Assembly: GCA_026004795.1 (NCBI GenBank)
Contig: BPJV01000015.1
Span: forward strand, 1-39,986
Reading direction: 5' to 3'
DNA length: 39,986 bases
DNA from: Pirellulaceae bacterium
Lineage (GTDB): Bacteria > Planctomycetota > Planctomycetia > Pirellulales > Pirellulaceae
A program made the position numbers and the translations under genes. The notes under the pieces were generated by a model, which worked only from the letters and a program-made list of their open reading frames with translations, did no database searches and was not told where the DNA came from. Shown here piece after piece: positions 13,592 to 23,657 of the stretch (its first letter is position 1; every line of letters starts with the position of its first letter).

Positions 13592-15397
13592 GTGGTATCG
13601 ATCGATCGTATTCGCAATTTCTGCATCATAGCCCACATCGACCATGGCAAGAGCACTTTGGCCGACCGGTTGCTCGAGGTCACGGGAACGGTCTCCACGC
13701 GGGAGATGCGCGAACAGTTGCTCGATGAAATGGAGCTGGAACGGCAACGAGGCATTACCATCAAGGCCAAAGCGGTTACTTTGAATTACCAGCGCGGCAA
13801 AGAACAGTACGAACTCAACTTGATCGATACGCCCGGGCACGTCGATTTTCAATACGAGGTATCGCGGAGTTTATCGTGCTGTGAGGGTGCGTTGCTGCTG
13901 GTCGACGCCTTCCAGGGGGTCGAAGCGCAAACCGTGGCCAATGCCTATGCCGCCCTGGAACACGACCTGACCATCATCCCGGTGATCAACAAGATCGACT
14001 TGAATTACGCTCGCGTCGACGAAGTGATCGAGGAGATGCATCAGGTGCTAGGCATCGATCCGGATACGGTTATCAAGTGCAGCGCCAAAGCCGGCATCGG
14101 TATCGATGAGTTGCTGCAGGCGATCGTCGAGCGCATCCCGCCGCCCCAGGGGGACCCCCAAGGGGCACTGCAAGCTATGGTTTTCGATTCCCATTATGAC
14201 GAGTATCGCGGCGCCATCACCTACGTGCGATTGATGTCCGGAACGGTGCGGCGAGGTCAAAAAGTAACCTTTGCTCGCGCGGGAACGACGCACGAAGTTG
14301 TGGAGTTGGGTCAGTTTTCGCCCAAGCGGCGTCCCACCGAGTCGTTGCATGCCGGACAAGTCGGCTATCTTATCTGCAATATCAAATCGCTGCGCGAAGT
14401 GCACATCGGCGACACGGTGGTTGAGGCCGGCCCGCAGGCTGCTCCGCCATTGCCAGGCTACCAAGAGCCCAAGCGGATGGTTTACTGCGGTTTGTATCCC
14501 AGCGATGGCCAGGATTTTAGCGAACTGCGCGATGCGTTGGAGAAACTGAGCATCAATGATCCGAGCTTCGAGTTCACGCCGGAAACCAGTGATGCACTCG
14601 GCTTTGGATTCCGCTGCGGTTTTCTTGGTTTGCTGCACATGGAAATCATCCAACAACGTTTGGAGGATGAATGCGATGTCGATCTGGTGCAAACCGCTCC
14701 GAACGTGACCTATGAGGTAGTCACCAAGAAGGGAGAGACGCTGGAGATTCACAAACCGCAGGATGTACCTGATCAAGGAGATATCGCCGAGTTCCGGCAA
14801 CCCATTGTGCGTGTCAACTTCGTCGTCCCCACCGAATGCATCGGCCAGGTCATGAAGTTGTGTCAGGATCGTCGCGGTATCCAGCGCTCGACGGAATACC
14901 TGTCCGCCACGCGGGCCATGCTGACCTACGATTTGCCGCTGGCCGAAGTGATCTACGACCTGCATGACAAACTGAAGAGCGCGACGCGCGGTTACGGGAC
15001 GATGGATTACGAGCTTCTGGGGTATGAGCCGGCCGACCTCGTGCGGCTAGACATCCTGGTCAACGGCAAGCGAGTCGATGCTCTGAGCGTCATCTGTGAC
15101 CGCCGCGACGCGGAACGACGAGGAAGAGCCGTCGTCAAGAAACTGAAGGACGAAATCGACCGCCACATGTTCGAAGTTGCCGTCCAAGCGGCCATCGGTT
15201 CGCGCATCATCGCTCGGGAAACCAAACCCGCGTTACGGAAAAACGTCACCGCCAAATGTTACGGTGGAGACATCACCCGCAAAAGGAAGCTGTGGGCCAA
15301 ACAACGCGAGGGAAAGAAGCGAATGAAATCGATCGGCTCGGTCGACATTCCGCAAAAAGCATTCATGGCGGTTTTGGAGGCTGGCGACTCGAAGTAG
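13592..15397 (+). CDS. lepA: Elongation factor 4 (LepA), ribosome back-translocase GTPase
   Basis: The 601-aa protein has the full LepA layout. The GTPase domain carries AHIDHGKST (G1), RGITIKAKAV (G2), DTPGHVDF (G3), NKIDL (G4) and CSAKAGIG (G5). Domain II and the EF-G-like domains follow (SDALGFGFRCGFLGLLHMEI), then the LepA-specific C-terminal domain with PALRKNVTAKCYGGDITRKR, KLWAKQREGKKRMKSIG and VDIPQKAFMAVL. LepA binds the ribosome and remobilises stalled or mis-translocated complexes, with a role in initiation or assembly. The start is GTG 13592 with GGAG about 13 nt upstream. It lies 31 nt after the ROK kinase gene on the same strand, so the two may be co-transcribed. Confidence 0.98.
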   Translation: MVSIDRIRNFCIIAHIDHGKSTLADRLLEVTGTVSTREMREQLLDEMELERQRGITIKAKAVTLNYQRGKEQYELNLIDTPGHVDFQYEVSRSLSCCEGALLLVDAFQGVEAQTVANAYAALEHDLTIIPVINKIDLNYARVDEVIEEMHQVLGIDPDTVIKCSAKAGIGIDELLQAIVERIPPPQGDPQGALQAMVFDSHYDEYRGAITYVRLMSGTVRRGQKVTFARAGTTHEVVELGQFSPKRRPTESLHAGQVGYLICNIKSLREVHIGDTVVEAGPQAAPPLPGYQEPKRMVYCGLYPSDGQDFSELRDALEKLSINDPSFEFTPETSDALGFGFRCGFLGLLHMEIIQQRLEDECDVDLVQTAPNVTYEVVTKKGETLEIHKPQDVPDQGDIAEFRQPIVRVNFVVPTECIGQVMKLCQDRRGIQRSTEYLSATRAMLTYDLPLAEVIYDLHDKLKSATRGYGTMDYELLGYEPADLVRLDILVNGKRVDALSVICDRRDAERRGRAVVKKLKDEIDRHMFEVAVQAAIGSRIIARETKPALRKNVTAKCYGGDITRKRKLWAKQREGKKRMKSIGSVDIPQKAFMAVLEAGDSK

Positions 15398-15417
15398 CCG
15401 CGAACCAGATGTAGCCG

Positions 15418-16383
15418 CTAACCAGCGGCGCCCGATTGATTTCGTCGGTCGATGAATTTCAAAAGCTGGTACAGCATGTCGATGCGCGGCGGGTGATACC
15501 CCGCGGCGATGGCTGCGCGCAACGGGTTGCCGAAGATAGGTTCCACCTCCATCGGCCGGCGATGACGATAATCCAAAAGCATGCTCGAAGCATAAGGGAC
15601 CATCGCCTCCGTATCGGCCAGCATCTTGGCTACGTGTGCATCGTACACTTCAACCCCGCTGACCGATCGCGCACACTGCTGTACTTCCCGCATGAGAGCT
15701 TCTGCCAGCGCGCGCGTTTCCGGTTGAGAAATCAACTGGCGCGTGTCCGCTTTCAGCACGACCGACAGACCGTTGAACGGAATGTTCCAGGCCAATTTCT
15801 TCCACCGCGCTAGGTGCAAATCCGCACAAGGCTGCGCATCGATTCCCGCGGTGTGCAGGTGGCGGGCGATGCGCTGCACACGCTCGGTAATCGTCCCTCT
15901 TGTCGAAGAAGCGTATTCGCCGAAGGTGATCCCGCCGTAATCGAGGTGATGGATGCGTCCGGGAGCGACTCGATTCGCGCACAGGAAGCAACAACCACCC
16001 AACACACGATCCGGACCGATGACTTGCGCAACATCGCGTTCTATCTCCCAACCGTTTTGCAGCACAAGCACGCACGTATGCGGTCCGCAACAGGCGTGGA
16101 GAGCTGGCTCCAGTGCGGCATTGGCAGTCGCTTTCCAGCACACCAGCACCAGATCCGCCTGGGGAAGTTGTTGTGGGTTTCGGGTGACCTGCGGTCGCTT
16201 TAGAACGAGATTGCCCTCCGGCGTTTCCACGTGCAATCCGCTGGTCCGCAGCGCATGGTAATCGCTGCGAGCAAGGAACGTGACATCGTCGCCTGCCACG
16301 GCCAGTTTCGCCCCGTACAGACCGCCCACGGCTCCCGTCCCCAGAATCACCACCTTCCACTGCTGATGCCGTTCCCCATTCAT
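15418..16383 (-). CDS. panE: 2-dehydropantoate 2-reductase (ketopantoate reductase) family
   Basis: The 321-aa protein begins with a Rossmann NADPH-binding motif, KVVILGTGAVGGLYGAKLAV (GxGxxG at about residues 16-21). It then has ADLVLVCWKATANAALEPAL and LVLQNGWEIERDVAQVIG, the conserved middle block of the ApbA/PanE family. The C-terminal helical domain contains ARWKKLAWNIPFNGLSVVL, with the conserved Lys and Asn, and a motif with DYRHRRPMEVEPIFGNPLRAA. The enzyme reduces ketopantoate to pantoate in CoA synthesis, although many family members have other 2-oxoacid substrates. It converges with lepA (20 nt apart). The small repeat GCCGCT-AACC-AGCGGC at about 15413-15428 could act as a shared terminator stem, but no T-run follows. 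Confidence 0.9.
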   Translation of the reverse strand: MNGERHQQWKVVILGTGAVGGLYGAKLAVAGDDVTFLARSDYHALRTSGLHVETPEGNLVLKRPQVTRNPQQLPQADLVLVCWKATANAALEPALHACCGPHTCVLVLQNGWEIERDVAQVIGPDRVLGGCCFLCANRVAPGRIHHLDYGGITFGEYASSTRGTITERVQRIARHLHTAGIDAQPCADLHLARWKKLAWNIPFNGLSVVLKADTRQLISQPETRALAEALMREVQQCARSVSGVEVYDAHVAKMLADTEAMVPYASSMLLDYRHRRPMEVEPIFGNPLRAAIAAGYHPPRIDMLYQLLKFIDRRNQSGAAG

Positions 16384-16941
16384 GCTCCGTTCCTTAGTTT
16401 CCGAACGACTTGAGTGCCACGACGAGCCGCAGCAGCTTTGCTACTGTCGGCTCATCAACGATCACCCCCAACCGCCACGGACACTCCCTGTTGCCCGCCA
16501 GCACTACGTTGCTTTCATTGTACGCTCCCCGCCGTGCATTCACGGTACAGCCTCGGGCTTGCCGGCACTGGCTAAATCACCTCCGGTAAAACGCAATGTT
16601 CTGGTGGCGATCGTACGCCTAGTAATCTCCGGGCGTCCGACATCCTGGTTCGTGTCCCCGGTCATCGACCAGGCCTCCCACCGGCACGTTGCCTGACTCT
16701 TGCTCCGGCGCGGTCACCAATCCGGCTGGGCCGATTCCTCAGGTTGACGAACTCTCCAGACGGTAACAGGTTTCCCAGGCAGCCACCATGGCACCTTGCA
16801 TTGCGACGGCACGACTGACGATTAGAATTGCAATTGCCAGGGTGCCATGCGTCGGAACACCCCGTGCAAGCGTACACGTGATTCAGATTCGCGTGACGTA
16901 GAAGTCCAGTTTAACCGGCTAAGTGAAAGGGACCATCCAAT
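16384..16941. other. Non-coding stretch between divergent genes, with one inverted repeat
   Basis: About 560 nt without a convincing gene; the open frames here have no family signal or good ribosome site. CATGGCACC (16787-16795) and GGTGCCATG (16841-16849) form a 9-bp perfect inverted repeat 45 nt apart. The stretch must hold the promoters of the sulfatase and ketopantoate reductase genes, but I cannot pick out clear boxes. Confidence 0.5.
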
Positions 16942-18483
16942 ATGACGGCTTTAATCGCTCGCGTTGCCGGACTGCTTATCGGCTGGGTAGCCACCTGCGC
17001 TTGGATTCTTGGCAATGCCACCTTAGCTCCTGCAGATGAAAGCAAGCAGCGGCCGAATATCCTGTTCATCCTGACCGACGACCAGGCTCCGTTTACCTTG
17101 CGGACTTATGGAAACTCCGTCTGTCAGGCACCGAATATCGATCGCCTGGCTCGAGAAGGCATGACGCTCGAAGATGCCCACCACATGGGTTCGTGGTCGG
17201 GAGCCGTTTGTTTGCCCTCACGAACGATGATCATGACCGGTAGTACCGTTTGGCATATTCCGGCTCGAGGCAACCGGCTGCCCACTGGCGAGGAAGACCA
17301 AGAGGGAAATCGTCGGCTGACCGAACAAGTCGTCGCGCATAGCATGGCGGTGCTGTTCAAAGCGGCCGGTTACGACACCTTCCGAACCTGCAAGCGGGGA
17401 AATACCTTTGGGCCGGCCAATGAGCATTTCGACATTCGATTCGAGCAGGACATGCGCGAAGGGAATGACCAGCGGGGTAGCGCGTGGCATGCCCAGCATG
17501 CTTTGGATTACCTTCAGGCACGTCAACAATCGGGGGACAAAGATCCATTCTTGATGTTCCTGGGATTCTCCCATCCCCATGATCCTCGCAACGGCAAGCC
17601 CGAATTGCTGGAGAAGTATGGCGCCGAGAACCGGAAGGAGCCGCCGACCAGGATCAATCCATTGGCTCCTCCCTTGCCGGTGAATTATCTGCCCGCTCAT
17701 CCATTCCCCCACGGCCATCCTGGATTGCGCGACGAGACGAAGGTCGAGGGGGTGTTAGAGGACCGTTCTGAAGCGACCATCCGCAACGAATTGGGGCGAG
17801 AATACGCGTGCATCGAGAATATTGATCGGCAAATCGGCAGAATCCTCGACCAGCTCGAAGCCATGGGGGAACTGGACAACACTTATATTTTCTTCACATC
17901 CGATCACGGAATCGCCGTAGGGCGGCACGGGCTGACTGGAAAACAGAACTTGTATGAACACACCTGGCGAGTCCCATTGATCGTGCGTGGCCCAGGAATC
18001 AAGCCCGGGAGCCGGGCATCTGGATTCGTTTATCTGCTGGACGTGCTGCCTACGATGTTGGATCTGGCGGGGATCGAGATTCCCGAGGCAATCGAGGGGA
18101 TCAGTTTTCGACCCGTCTTGGAAGGGAAGCAGGATCGCATGCGCGATGTCCTTTATGGTGTCTACTGCGGTGGTACCAAGCCGGGGATGCGTAGTGTCAA
18201 GACGGCCGACGGATGGAAGCTAATCAAGTACGACGTCCTCGACGGGCAGGTCCGCGAAACGCAATTGTTCAACTTGCATGAAAACCCGCACGAACTGCTC
18301 GAGGAGCACCATGATGATCGAGTAGTGCGACTTACCGGCTACGCCCCCGGCCCTCATCAACGCGATTTGGCAGAAGATCCGCGGTTCGCTGCGAAGCGTC
18401 AGGAGTTGGAGCGTTTGCTGTGGGAGGAGATGAAGCGACTGGATGATCCGTACCGTTTGTGGGATCAACCTCCAAAGGATTAG
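16942..18483 (+). CDS. Secreted sulfatase (formylglycine-dependent)
   Basis: The 513-aa protein has a signal peptide (residues 1 to about 33, MTALIARVAGLLIGWVATCA). The sulfatase fold starts at RPNILFILTDDQ, where the Asp pair (46-47) binds calcium. The core motif SGAVCLPSRTMIMTG has Cys90 in C-x-P-S-R, to be converted to formylglycine by the FGE enzyme. Further metal and active-site motifs are FLGFSHPHDPR, FFTSDHGIAVGRHGLTGKQN and RVPLIVRGPGI. The C-terminal part (DGWKLIKYDV, TQLFNLHENPHEL) is typical of the large planctomycete sulfatase set. These enzymes remove sulfate from polysaccharides in the periplasm or outside; the substrate is unknown. AAAGGGA stands about 8 nt before the ATG. No sulfatase-activating enzyme is nearby. 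Confidence 0.95.
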   Translation: MTALIARVAGLLIGWVATCAWILGNATLAPADESKQRPNILFILTDDQAPFTLRTYGNSVCQAPNIDRLAREGMTLEDAHHMGSWSGAVCLPSRTMIMTGSTVWHIPARGNRLPTGEEDQEGNRRLTEQVVAHSMAVLFKAAGYDTFRTCKRGNTFGPANEHFDIRFEQDMREGNDQRGSAWHAQHALDYLQARQQSGDKDPFLMFLGFSHPHDPRNGKPELLEKYGAENRKEPPTRINPLAPPLPVNYLPAHPFPHGHPGLRDETKVEGVLEDRSEATIRNELGREYACIENIDRQIGRILDQLEAMGELDNTYIFFTSDHGIAVGRHGLTGKQNLYEHTWRVPLIVRGPGIKPGSRASGFVYLLDVLPTMLDLAGIEIPEAIEGISFRPVLEGKQDRMRDVLYGVYCGGTKPGMRSVKTADGWKLIKYDVLDGQVRETQLFNLHENPHELLEEHHDDRVVRLTGYAPGPHQRDLAEDPRFAAKRQELERLLWEEMKRLDDPYRLWDQPPKD

Positions 18484-18542
18484 GTGCGGAACCACCATCG
18501 AGGTGTTTGCGGTAACTAAAGTGGCACGAAAGGATTCGCTGA

Positions 18543-20363
18543 ATGGCGCCCGATATCGATGGTGTTCTGCTGTTCGCTGCAGGGGCTGCAGCGGACTGGT
18601 CGCTGCTGCAAGAGATCCTGACACTGCTCTTGGCCGCGATCGTCGTCGGCGCGATCGCCGAGCAACTCAAGCAGAGTGTTGTCGTAGGCTACCTCATCGC
18701 CGGCATGTTGGTCGGTCCCAATGTGCTCGGCGGCGTGCAGATGCAGAGCACGTTGATGCCGGTGGCCGAACTTGGAGTCGCTCTGCTCCTGTTCGCCATT
18801 GGGCTGGAATTCTCCCCCCATCGCCTGTTCGCTTTGGGAAGAACGGTATTGCGGATTGGGATTCTGCAAATCCTGCTCACGGCGGTTCTGGGATGGGGAG
18901 CTGCTCTGTGGTGCGGCTTGTCGGGCCGTGAAGCTCTGATCGTGGGCATGATGGTCTCGGTCAGCAGTACAGCGACGGTGCTGCGCGTACTGACCGATCG
19001 AGGAGAACTGGATAGTCTTTATGGCCGCTCGGCAGTCGGTGTCCTGCTGCTACAGGATGTCGCCGTCATACCTATGATTGTGTTGAGCAGTGCCATGCGC
19101 GGTGGGGGAAGTTGGTTGGCCGTGGCACGGGATTTGATCATCACGGCCGTGCTGTGCCTGGTGCTGGTGGTGATCTTCTTCCTGGTTTTCAATCGCATCG
19201 TTCCTCGTCTGCTGCAGATGCGGAGTATGCGGCGCAACCGAGACTTGCCGGTGTTGCTGGCTGTCCTGTTAGCCGCCGGTTCGGCCTGGACGGCGCACCG
19301 TGTGGGACTGAGCCCCGCGCTGGGGGCATTTACGGCGGGACTCTTGCTGGCGTTGTCTCCGTTTGCCGTGCAGATTCGTGCTGACACGCGACCGTTAGCC
19401 ACCGTCATGGTGGCTCTTTTCTTCGCTGCTATCGGCATGTACGGCGATCCCGCATGGGTCGTCCAGCATCTACCGTTGGTAGTCGGTGTCTTGTTCGCCA
19501 TCCTGCTTGGAAAGGCAGTGGTGATTGCCGTGTTGGCCCGCGCCTTGCGGCGCTCGTGGAACTACGCGATCACCGTCGGATGCACATTGGCCCAAGTAGG
19601 GGAATTCTCTTTTGTCCTCGCCACCATCGGAGTCGACACGTCGGTCGGCGACGCGTTGATTACCGAGACCACGTTTCGCACGATGGTTTCGGTTACTATC
19701 GCCAGCATGATGTTCACGCCCTACCTCATTGCAGTTTCGCCGCACCTGGCAACAGGGTGGGAACGACTGCTTGGTAAGATCGCACGCCAGGCGAAAGCAT
19801 TCGGCACAGGTAGCGAGGCAGCGCAGTTCGAATCATCAGCGAGCCACGCCACCGCCCCGCCGTCGGCCGAGGAGTCGGTGCCTCAGGTGCTCGTCATCGG
19901 ATTCGGCCCGGCCGGCCAGCGGGTGGTGGAGGGACTGTTGTCATTGAACATCTATTCCGTACTCGTCATCGATTTGAATCCGGACAATATCGAGATCGCG
20001 CGCCGCTACGGGGTGCATGCGGTGCTGGGCGATGCTACCCGCCGCGATGTCCTGGAACATGCAGAAATCGCCAGCGTGGAAGTCGTCGTGCTTACCATTC
20101 CCGATACCGGTCAGGCACGACACCTGATCTTTATGGTGCGCGATTTGGCTCCCCACGCCTACATCCTCGTTCGTTGTCGGTACCACATTCTTCATTGGGC
20201 CTTGTTGAATGCGGGGGCCCACGAGGTCGTCGACGAAGAGATTCTCGTCGGCCAACGACTGGGGGCCTCGGTGCAACAACGCTTGGCGCACCGCCTTGTC
20301 GGTCCGGTACCATCGGACGCCTTAACCATGCCACCGGCCGACGATCAGCCCACGGGCTGGTGA
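18543..20363 (+). CDS. CPA2-family monovalent cation/proton antiporter with TrkA-N domain
   Basis: The 606-aa membrane protein has about twelve hydrophobic segments in the first 390 residues. They include the Na/H exchanger signatures VVVGYLIAGMLVGPNV, LGVALLLFAIGLEFSP, VSSTATVLRVL and LGAFTAGLLLALSPF. After a hydrophilic linker of about 50 residues a Rossmann-type RCK/TrkA-N domain follows: VLVIGFGPAGQRVVEGLL (about residues 445-465), with NAD-binding GxGxxG-like glycines, ARRYGVHAVLGDATRRDVL and VVLTIPDTGQARHLI. The layout matches KefB/KefC and YbaL, which exchange K+ or Na+ for H+ under control of the nucleotide-binding domain. The ATG lies 59 nt after the sulfatase stop on the same strand, so read-through transcription is possible. 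Confidence 0.93.
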   Translation: MAPDIDGVLLFAAGAAADWSLLQEILTLLLAAIVVGAIAEQLKQSVVVGYLIAGMLVGPNVLGGVQMQSTLMPVAELGVALLLFAIGLEFSPHRLFALGRTVLRIGILQILLTAVLGWGAALWCGLSGREALIVGMMVSVSSTATVLRVLTDRGELDSLYGRSAVGVLLLQDVAVIPMIVLSSAMRGGGSWLAVARDLIITAVLCLVLVVIFFLVFNRIVPRLLQMRSMRRNRDLPVLLAVLLAAGSAWTAHRVGLSPALGAFTAGLLLALSPFAVQIRADTRPLATVMVALFFAAIGMYGDPAWVVQHLPLVVGVLFAILLGKAVVIAVLARALRRSWNYAITVGCTLAQVGEFSFVLATIGVDTSVGDALITETTFRTMVSVTIASMMFTPYLIAVSPHLATGWERLLGKIARQAKAFGTGSEAAQFESSASHATAPPSAEESVPQVLVIGFGPAGQRVVEGLLSLNIYSVLVIDLNPDNIEIARRYGVHAVLGDATRRDVLEHAEIASVEVVVLTIPDTGQARHLIFMVRDLAPHAYILVRCRYHILHWALLNAGAHEVVDEEILVGQRLGASVQQRLAHRLVGPVPSDALTMPPADDQPTGW

Positions 20364-20537
20364 TGCTGGCCCAACTGCTCCTCCACACAAGGCAAACCAG
20401 AGGGCGGCAAAACAGGTGGCTTGACCAACCCTATTACTCCCTTAAAACATGGGATTGATCCTTCGGTCGTGCATGGGTAGTAGCCAATTTCGCGGAGCCG
20501 CCTCGAGGTTCGGGCGAAATATGGTATCTCGATTCTC

Positions 20538-22130
20538 TTGGACAGGGCAATTGACAGGGTGAGCGACAATCCACCGATCAAACGTGCGTTGATAAGCTGT
20601 AGTGACAAGCTAGGGCTGGTCGATTTTGCTGCGGGGTTGGTTGCCTGCGGCGTTCAGATTTATTCGACCGGTGGTACCCGCCGCCATTTAGCCGATCATG
20701 GCATTGAGGCCGTCGACATCGCCGAATACACGGGCTTTCCGGAAATGATGGACGGCCGGGTGAAAACCTTGCATCCGAAGATTTTTGCCGGCATCCTCGC
20801 CCGACGCGATCACGTCGGCGATTTGCGATCCCTGCAAGAGGAGGATATCAAGACTTTCGATCTGGTGGTCGTCAATCTTTATCCTTTCGAAGCGACGGTG
20901 GCCCGCCCCGGAGTCACGCGAGAGCAGGCTATCGAGCAAATCGACATCGGCGGCCCCAGCTTGATCCGGGCGGCGGCCAAGAACCACCAATGGGTGACCG
21001 TGGCGACGCGCCCCGAACAGTACTCGGCTATCCTTTCGGAGATTGAGGCTACGGGGGCGACGAGCATGGCCTTACGACGACGTTTGGCCAGTGAAGCGTT
21101 CGCCATGACATGCCAGTACGATCAAGCAATCGCCGAGTATTTCCGTCGGGACGATGGCATCGAGGATCTTCCACCCCACATCACTATTCGATTGGAACGC
21201 AAGAGCCTCCTGCGCTACGGCGAAAACCCCCATCAAAAAGCGGCGGTTTACCGGTTGCCGCGGAGCAGCAAAGCCAGCGTGGTCAATGCGCGGCAGATTC
21301 ACGGGAAAGAGCTTTCCTACAACAACCTGCTCGACCTGGACAGCGCGCTGGCCATTGCGCGGAGTTTTCCCCAAGCGACGGTATCGGTGATCAAGCACAA
21401 TAATCCCTGTGGCACGGCCACTTGTGCCAAACTATCGTTGGCGGCACGGAAAGCGTTGGACGGTGATCCTGTCAGCGCCTTTGGCAGTGTCCTCGGATTC
21501 AATCGCACGGTCGATGTAGAGACGGCGGAAGTGCTCGTTGAACCAGGTCGGTTCATCGAAGCGATCATCGCCCCCGACTTCGAAGCAGCGGCGGTCGGTG
21601 TGTTGACGACCAAGCCTAAGTGGCGGAACTCGGTGCGTTTGGTTCAAGTGGGGCGGATCGATCCTCCCGAACCGGAAATGCACATCCGATTTATCGCCGG
21701 CGGCGCGCTGGTCCAAGAGGCAGACGTGCTTCCGCCGTTGCACAGCCAGTGGCGCACCGTTACCGAAGTGCCGGTCAATGACGCGCTGTGGGACGATATC
21801 CATTTTGCTTGGGAGATGGCCAGGCATGTCAAGAGTAACGCGATCGTGTTGGGCCGTGACACCTCATTGGTTGGCGTAGGGGCCGGGCAAATGAGCCGCG
21901 TCGATGCGGTGGAGTTGGCGATTCGCAAAGCTGGCGAGCGGGCAGCCGGAAGCGTCATGGCCTCCGACGCATTTTTCCCGTTCCCCGATTCGATCGACGC
22001 AGCGGCCGAGGCAGGAATTGTGGCCATCATCCAGCCGGGAGGCTCTCGCCGAGATGAGGAAGTCATCGCGGCGTGCAACAAGCATCGCATCCCGATGGTG
22101 TTTACCGGTGTGCGTCACTTCAAGCACTAA
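20538..22130 (+). CDS. purH: Bifunctional AICAR formyltransferase / IMP cyclohydrolase
   Basis: The protein, up to 530 aa, catalyses the last two steps of purine synthesis. The N-terminal MGS-like cyclohydrolase domain (residues to about 200) has KRALISCSDKLGLVDFA, YSTGGTRRHLADHGI, TGFPEMMDGRVKTLHPKI and NLYPFEAT. The AICAR transformylase domain has RYGENPHQKAAVYR, GKELSYNNLLDLDSALA, SVIKHNNPCGTA with the catalytic Lys-His, and the C-terminal SDAFFPFPDSIDAAAEAG and RHFKH end. TTG 20538 is the longest start; GTG 20559 (VSDNPPIKRAL) is equally likely and gives a length closer to relatives. It follows the antiporter gene by about 175-195 nt, so it probably has its own promoter. Confidence 0.97.
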   Translation: MDRAIDRVSDNPPIKRALISCSDKLGLVDFAAGLVACGVQIYSTGGTRRHLADHGIEAVDIAEYTGFPEMMDGRVKTLHPKIFAGILARRDHVGDLRSLQEEDIKTFDLVVVNLYPFEATVARPGVTREQAIEQIDIGGPSLIRAAAKNHQWVTVATRPEQYSAILSEIEATGATSMALRRRLASEAFAMTCQYDQAIAEYFRRDDGIEDLPPHITIRLERKSLLRYGENPHQKAAVYRLPRSSKASVVNARQIHGKELSYNNLLDLDSALAIARSFPQATVSVIKHNNPCGTATCAKLSLAARKALDGDPVSAFGSVLGFNRTVDVETAEVLVEPGRFIEAIIAPDFEAAAVGVLTTKPKWRNSVRLVQVGRIDPPEPEMHIRFIAGGALVQEADVLPPLHSQWRTVTEVPVNDALWDDIHFAWEMARHVKSNAIVLGRDTSLVGVGAGQMSRVDAVELAIRKAGERAAGSVMASDAFFPFPDSIDAAAEAGIVAIIQPGGSRRDEEVIAACNKHRIPMVFTGVRHFKH

Positions 22131-22322
22131 CGCGCAGTCCAAGGCCGCGATCGGCCATTCGGAGGATGACGCCCGCTGGCTAGGCTGCCGGCACGTGGCT
22201 GCTGTAGGGGCCGCGAACTAAGCGCGGAGGGCCTGCCCAGCGGATGAAGGAAAGGTACCAACTTTCATCGCCCGCCTACCCTCGATGCCGCTGCTTCGCG
22301 CACCACGCTAGCCGGTGAGCGA

Positions 22323-23621
22323 TCAGCCGACGATATCAATTCCCGTCATCGTGCCCGTGCTCGTCATGAACTTGTCGAAGGGCAAGCCACACGCTTGAAG
22401 AATGGTGACGAACAGATTCGGTAACGGATAATTGTCACGCTGATCGAATGCCAAATGTCCCGCATGACGCAGGGGACCTCCAGCAAACAAGACAGGCATG
22501 TTCTTGTTGCTATGATTGGAGGCGTTCCCGAGGTTGCTGGTCAATAGCACCATGGTGTTGTCCAGCAACGTTCCGTCCTGCTCTTCTGTTTGGGCCAAGT
22601 CGCGCAGGAAAGCGCCCCATTGGGCGACCATGGCCGTCTCCACCTTCGCCAACTGTTGCAGCTTGGTCTCATCCATTCCGTGGTGGCTCAACGTGTGGTA
22701 TCCCTCGCGAACCCCCTCGATCGGCAACACCCCCGCACCGCCGCCGGTATGCAAAGTGATAAAGCGGCAGGAGTCGGTCTTCAGGGCCAACCGGATCACA
22801 TCGTGCATGGTCTTTTGCCGAGCGATCAAATCGTTGCGGTCTTCGATGTCGCGTGGCGGTGGAACATCAACCCGGGGTTTGGGCATCTGCGCCCAACGCT
22901 CGGCCTTCGTCATGCGTACTTCGAGCTCACGTACGCTGCTGAAGTAGGCATCCAATCGCTGCCGATCCGCTGCCCCCAAGTGACGCTGAAGAGCACGAGC
23001 ATCCTCGGCTACCAAATCCATGATACTGCGGCCTTCCAGGATGCGCCGCCGTTGCAATTCTCGCTCTCTTGGCGAATCGTCGACGAACAGCTTGGCAAAC
23101 AAACGCGATGGCGACGATTCCGCAGGAATCATCGATCCGTTCTCCGTGTAAGACGGGCTATTGGTCCCATCAATGCCCAGGACGAGCGAAGAGAAGCGCG
23201 TCTCGTCCCCTAAATGCTTCGCCAACAACTGGTCCAGGGAAATCGTGTTGCGGGCGCGTCCTTCACTTCCCACCGGATTGGCCGTCAGAATGCTGGCTTC
23301 AGCGCGATGCCCGCCGGTAACCTCCGGGTGCGAACTGCCGGAGACGACGGTCAACCGCTCCCGCAGATCTTCCAGCGCTTGCAAGTACATTGGCGGCTGG
23401 TACGATTTGCCCGCTTGCTTGGGAATCCAGTTCGGAGCGTACAACCCGAGGCTGAGTGTCACCGCTACGAACCGTCGGGGTGGGCGCTGGCTCGCAGCCG
23501 CCAATGGCCGTTGCATGGCACTCAACCAGGGTAATGACAAGGCGACTCCCGCCCCACGCAGCACCGTTCGCCGGTCGATGTGGCGGCCGGTTATTACGTT
23601 GATCGATCGTTCCATGGCCAT
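22323..23621 (-). CDS. DUF1552 family protein, exported by a Tat-type signal
   Basis: The 432-aa protein begins with [20 protein letters not shown], a twin-arginine signal around residues 17-34. The DUF1552 hallmarks follow: [64 protein letters not shown] and [17 protein letters not shown]. The C-terminal region reads [35 protein letters not shown] and [21 protein letters not shown]. The reaction is unknown. In planctomycetes and related bacteria the gene is a standard partner of DUF1592-type cytochrome proteins, as here: it starts 36 nt after that gene, in one likely operon. A role in an envelope or periplasmic complex with the partner is inferred. Confidence 0.93.
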   Translation of the reverse strand: MAMERSINVITGRHIDRRTVLRGAGVALSLPWLSAMQRPLAAASQRPPRRFVAVTLSLGLYAPNWIPKQAGKSYQPPMYLQALEDLRERLTVVSGSSHPEVTGGHRAEASILTANPVGSEGRARNTISLDQLLAKHLGDETRFSSLVLGIDGTNSPSYTENGSMIPAESSPSRLFAKLFVDDSPRERELQRRRILEGRSIMDLVAEDARALQRHLGAADRQRLDAYFSSVRELEVRMTKAERWAQMPKPRVDVPPPRDIEDRNDLIARQKTMHDVIRLALKTDSCRFITLHTGGGAGVLPIEGVREGYHTLSHHGMDETKLQQLAKVETAMVAQWGAFLRDLAQTEEQDGTLLDNTMVLLTSNLGNASNHSNKNMPVLFAGGPLRHAGHLAFDQRDNYPLPNLFVTILQACGLPFDKFMTSTGTMTGIDIVG

Positions 23622-23657
23622 GGGGATTCTACCTTTCGTTGTTAACTGCTGCCTCGT

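Noticed and set aside
16787-16849. 9-bp inverted repeat as a mobile element or attC
   Set aside because: The stem is short, there are no R boxes or flanking duplications, and one such repeat in 560 nt is not remarkable.
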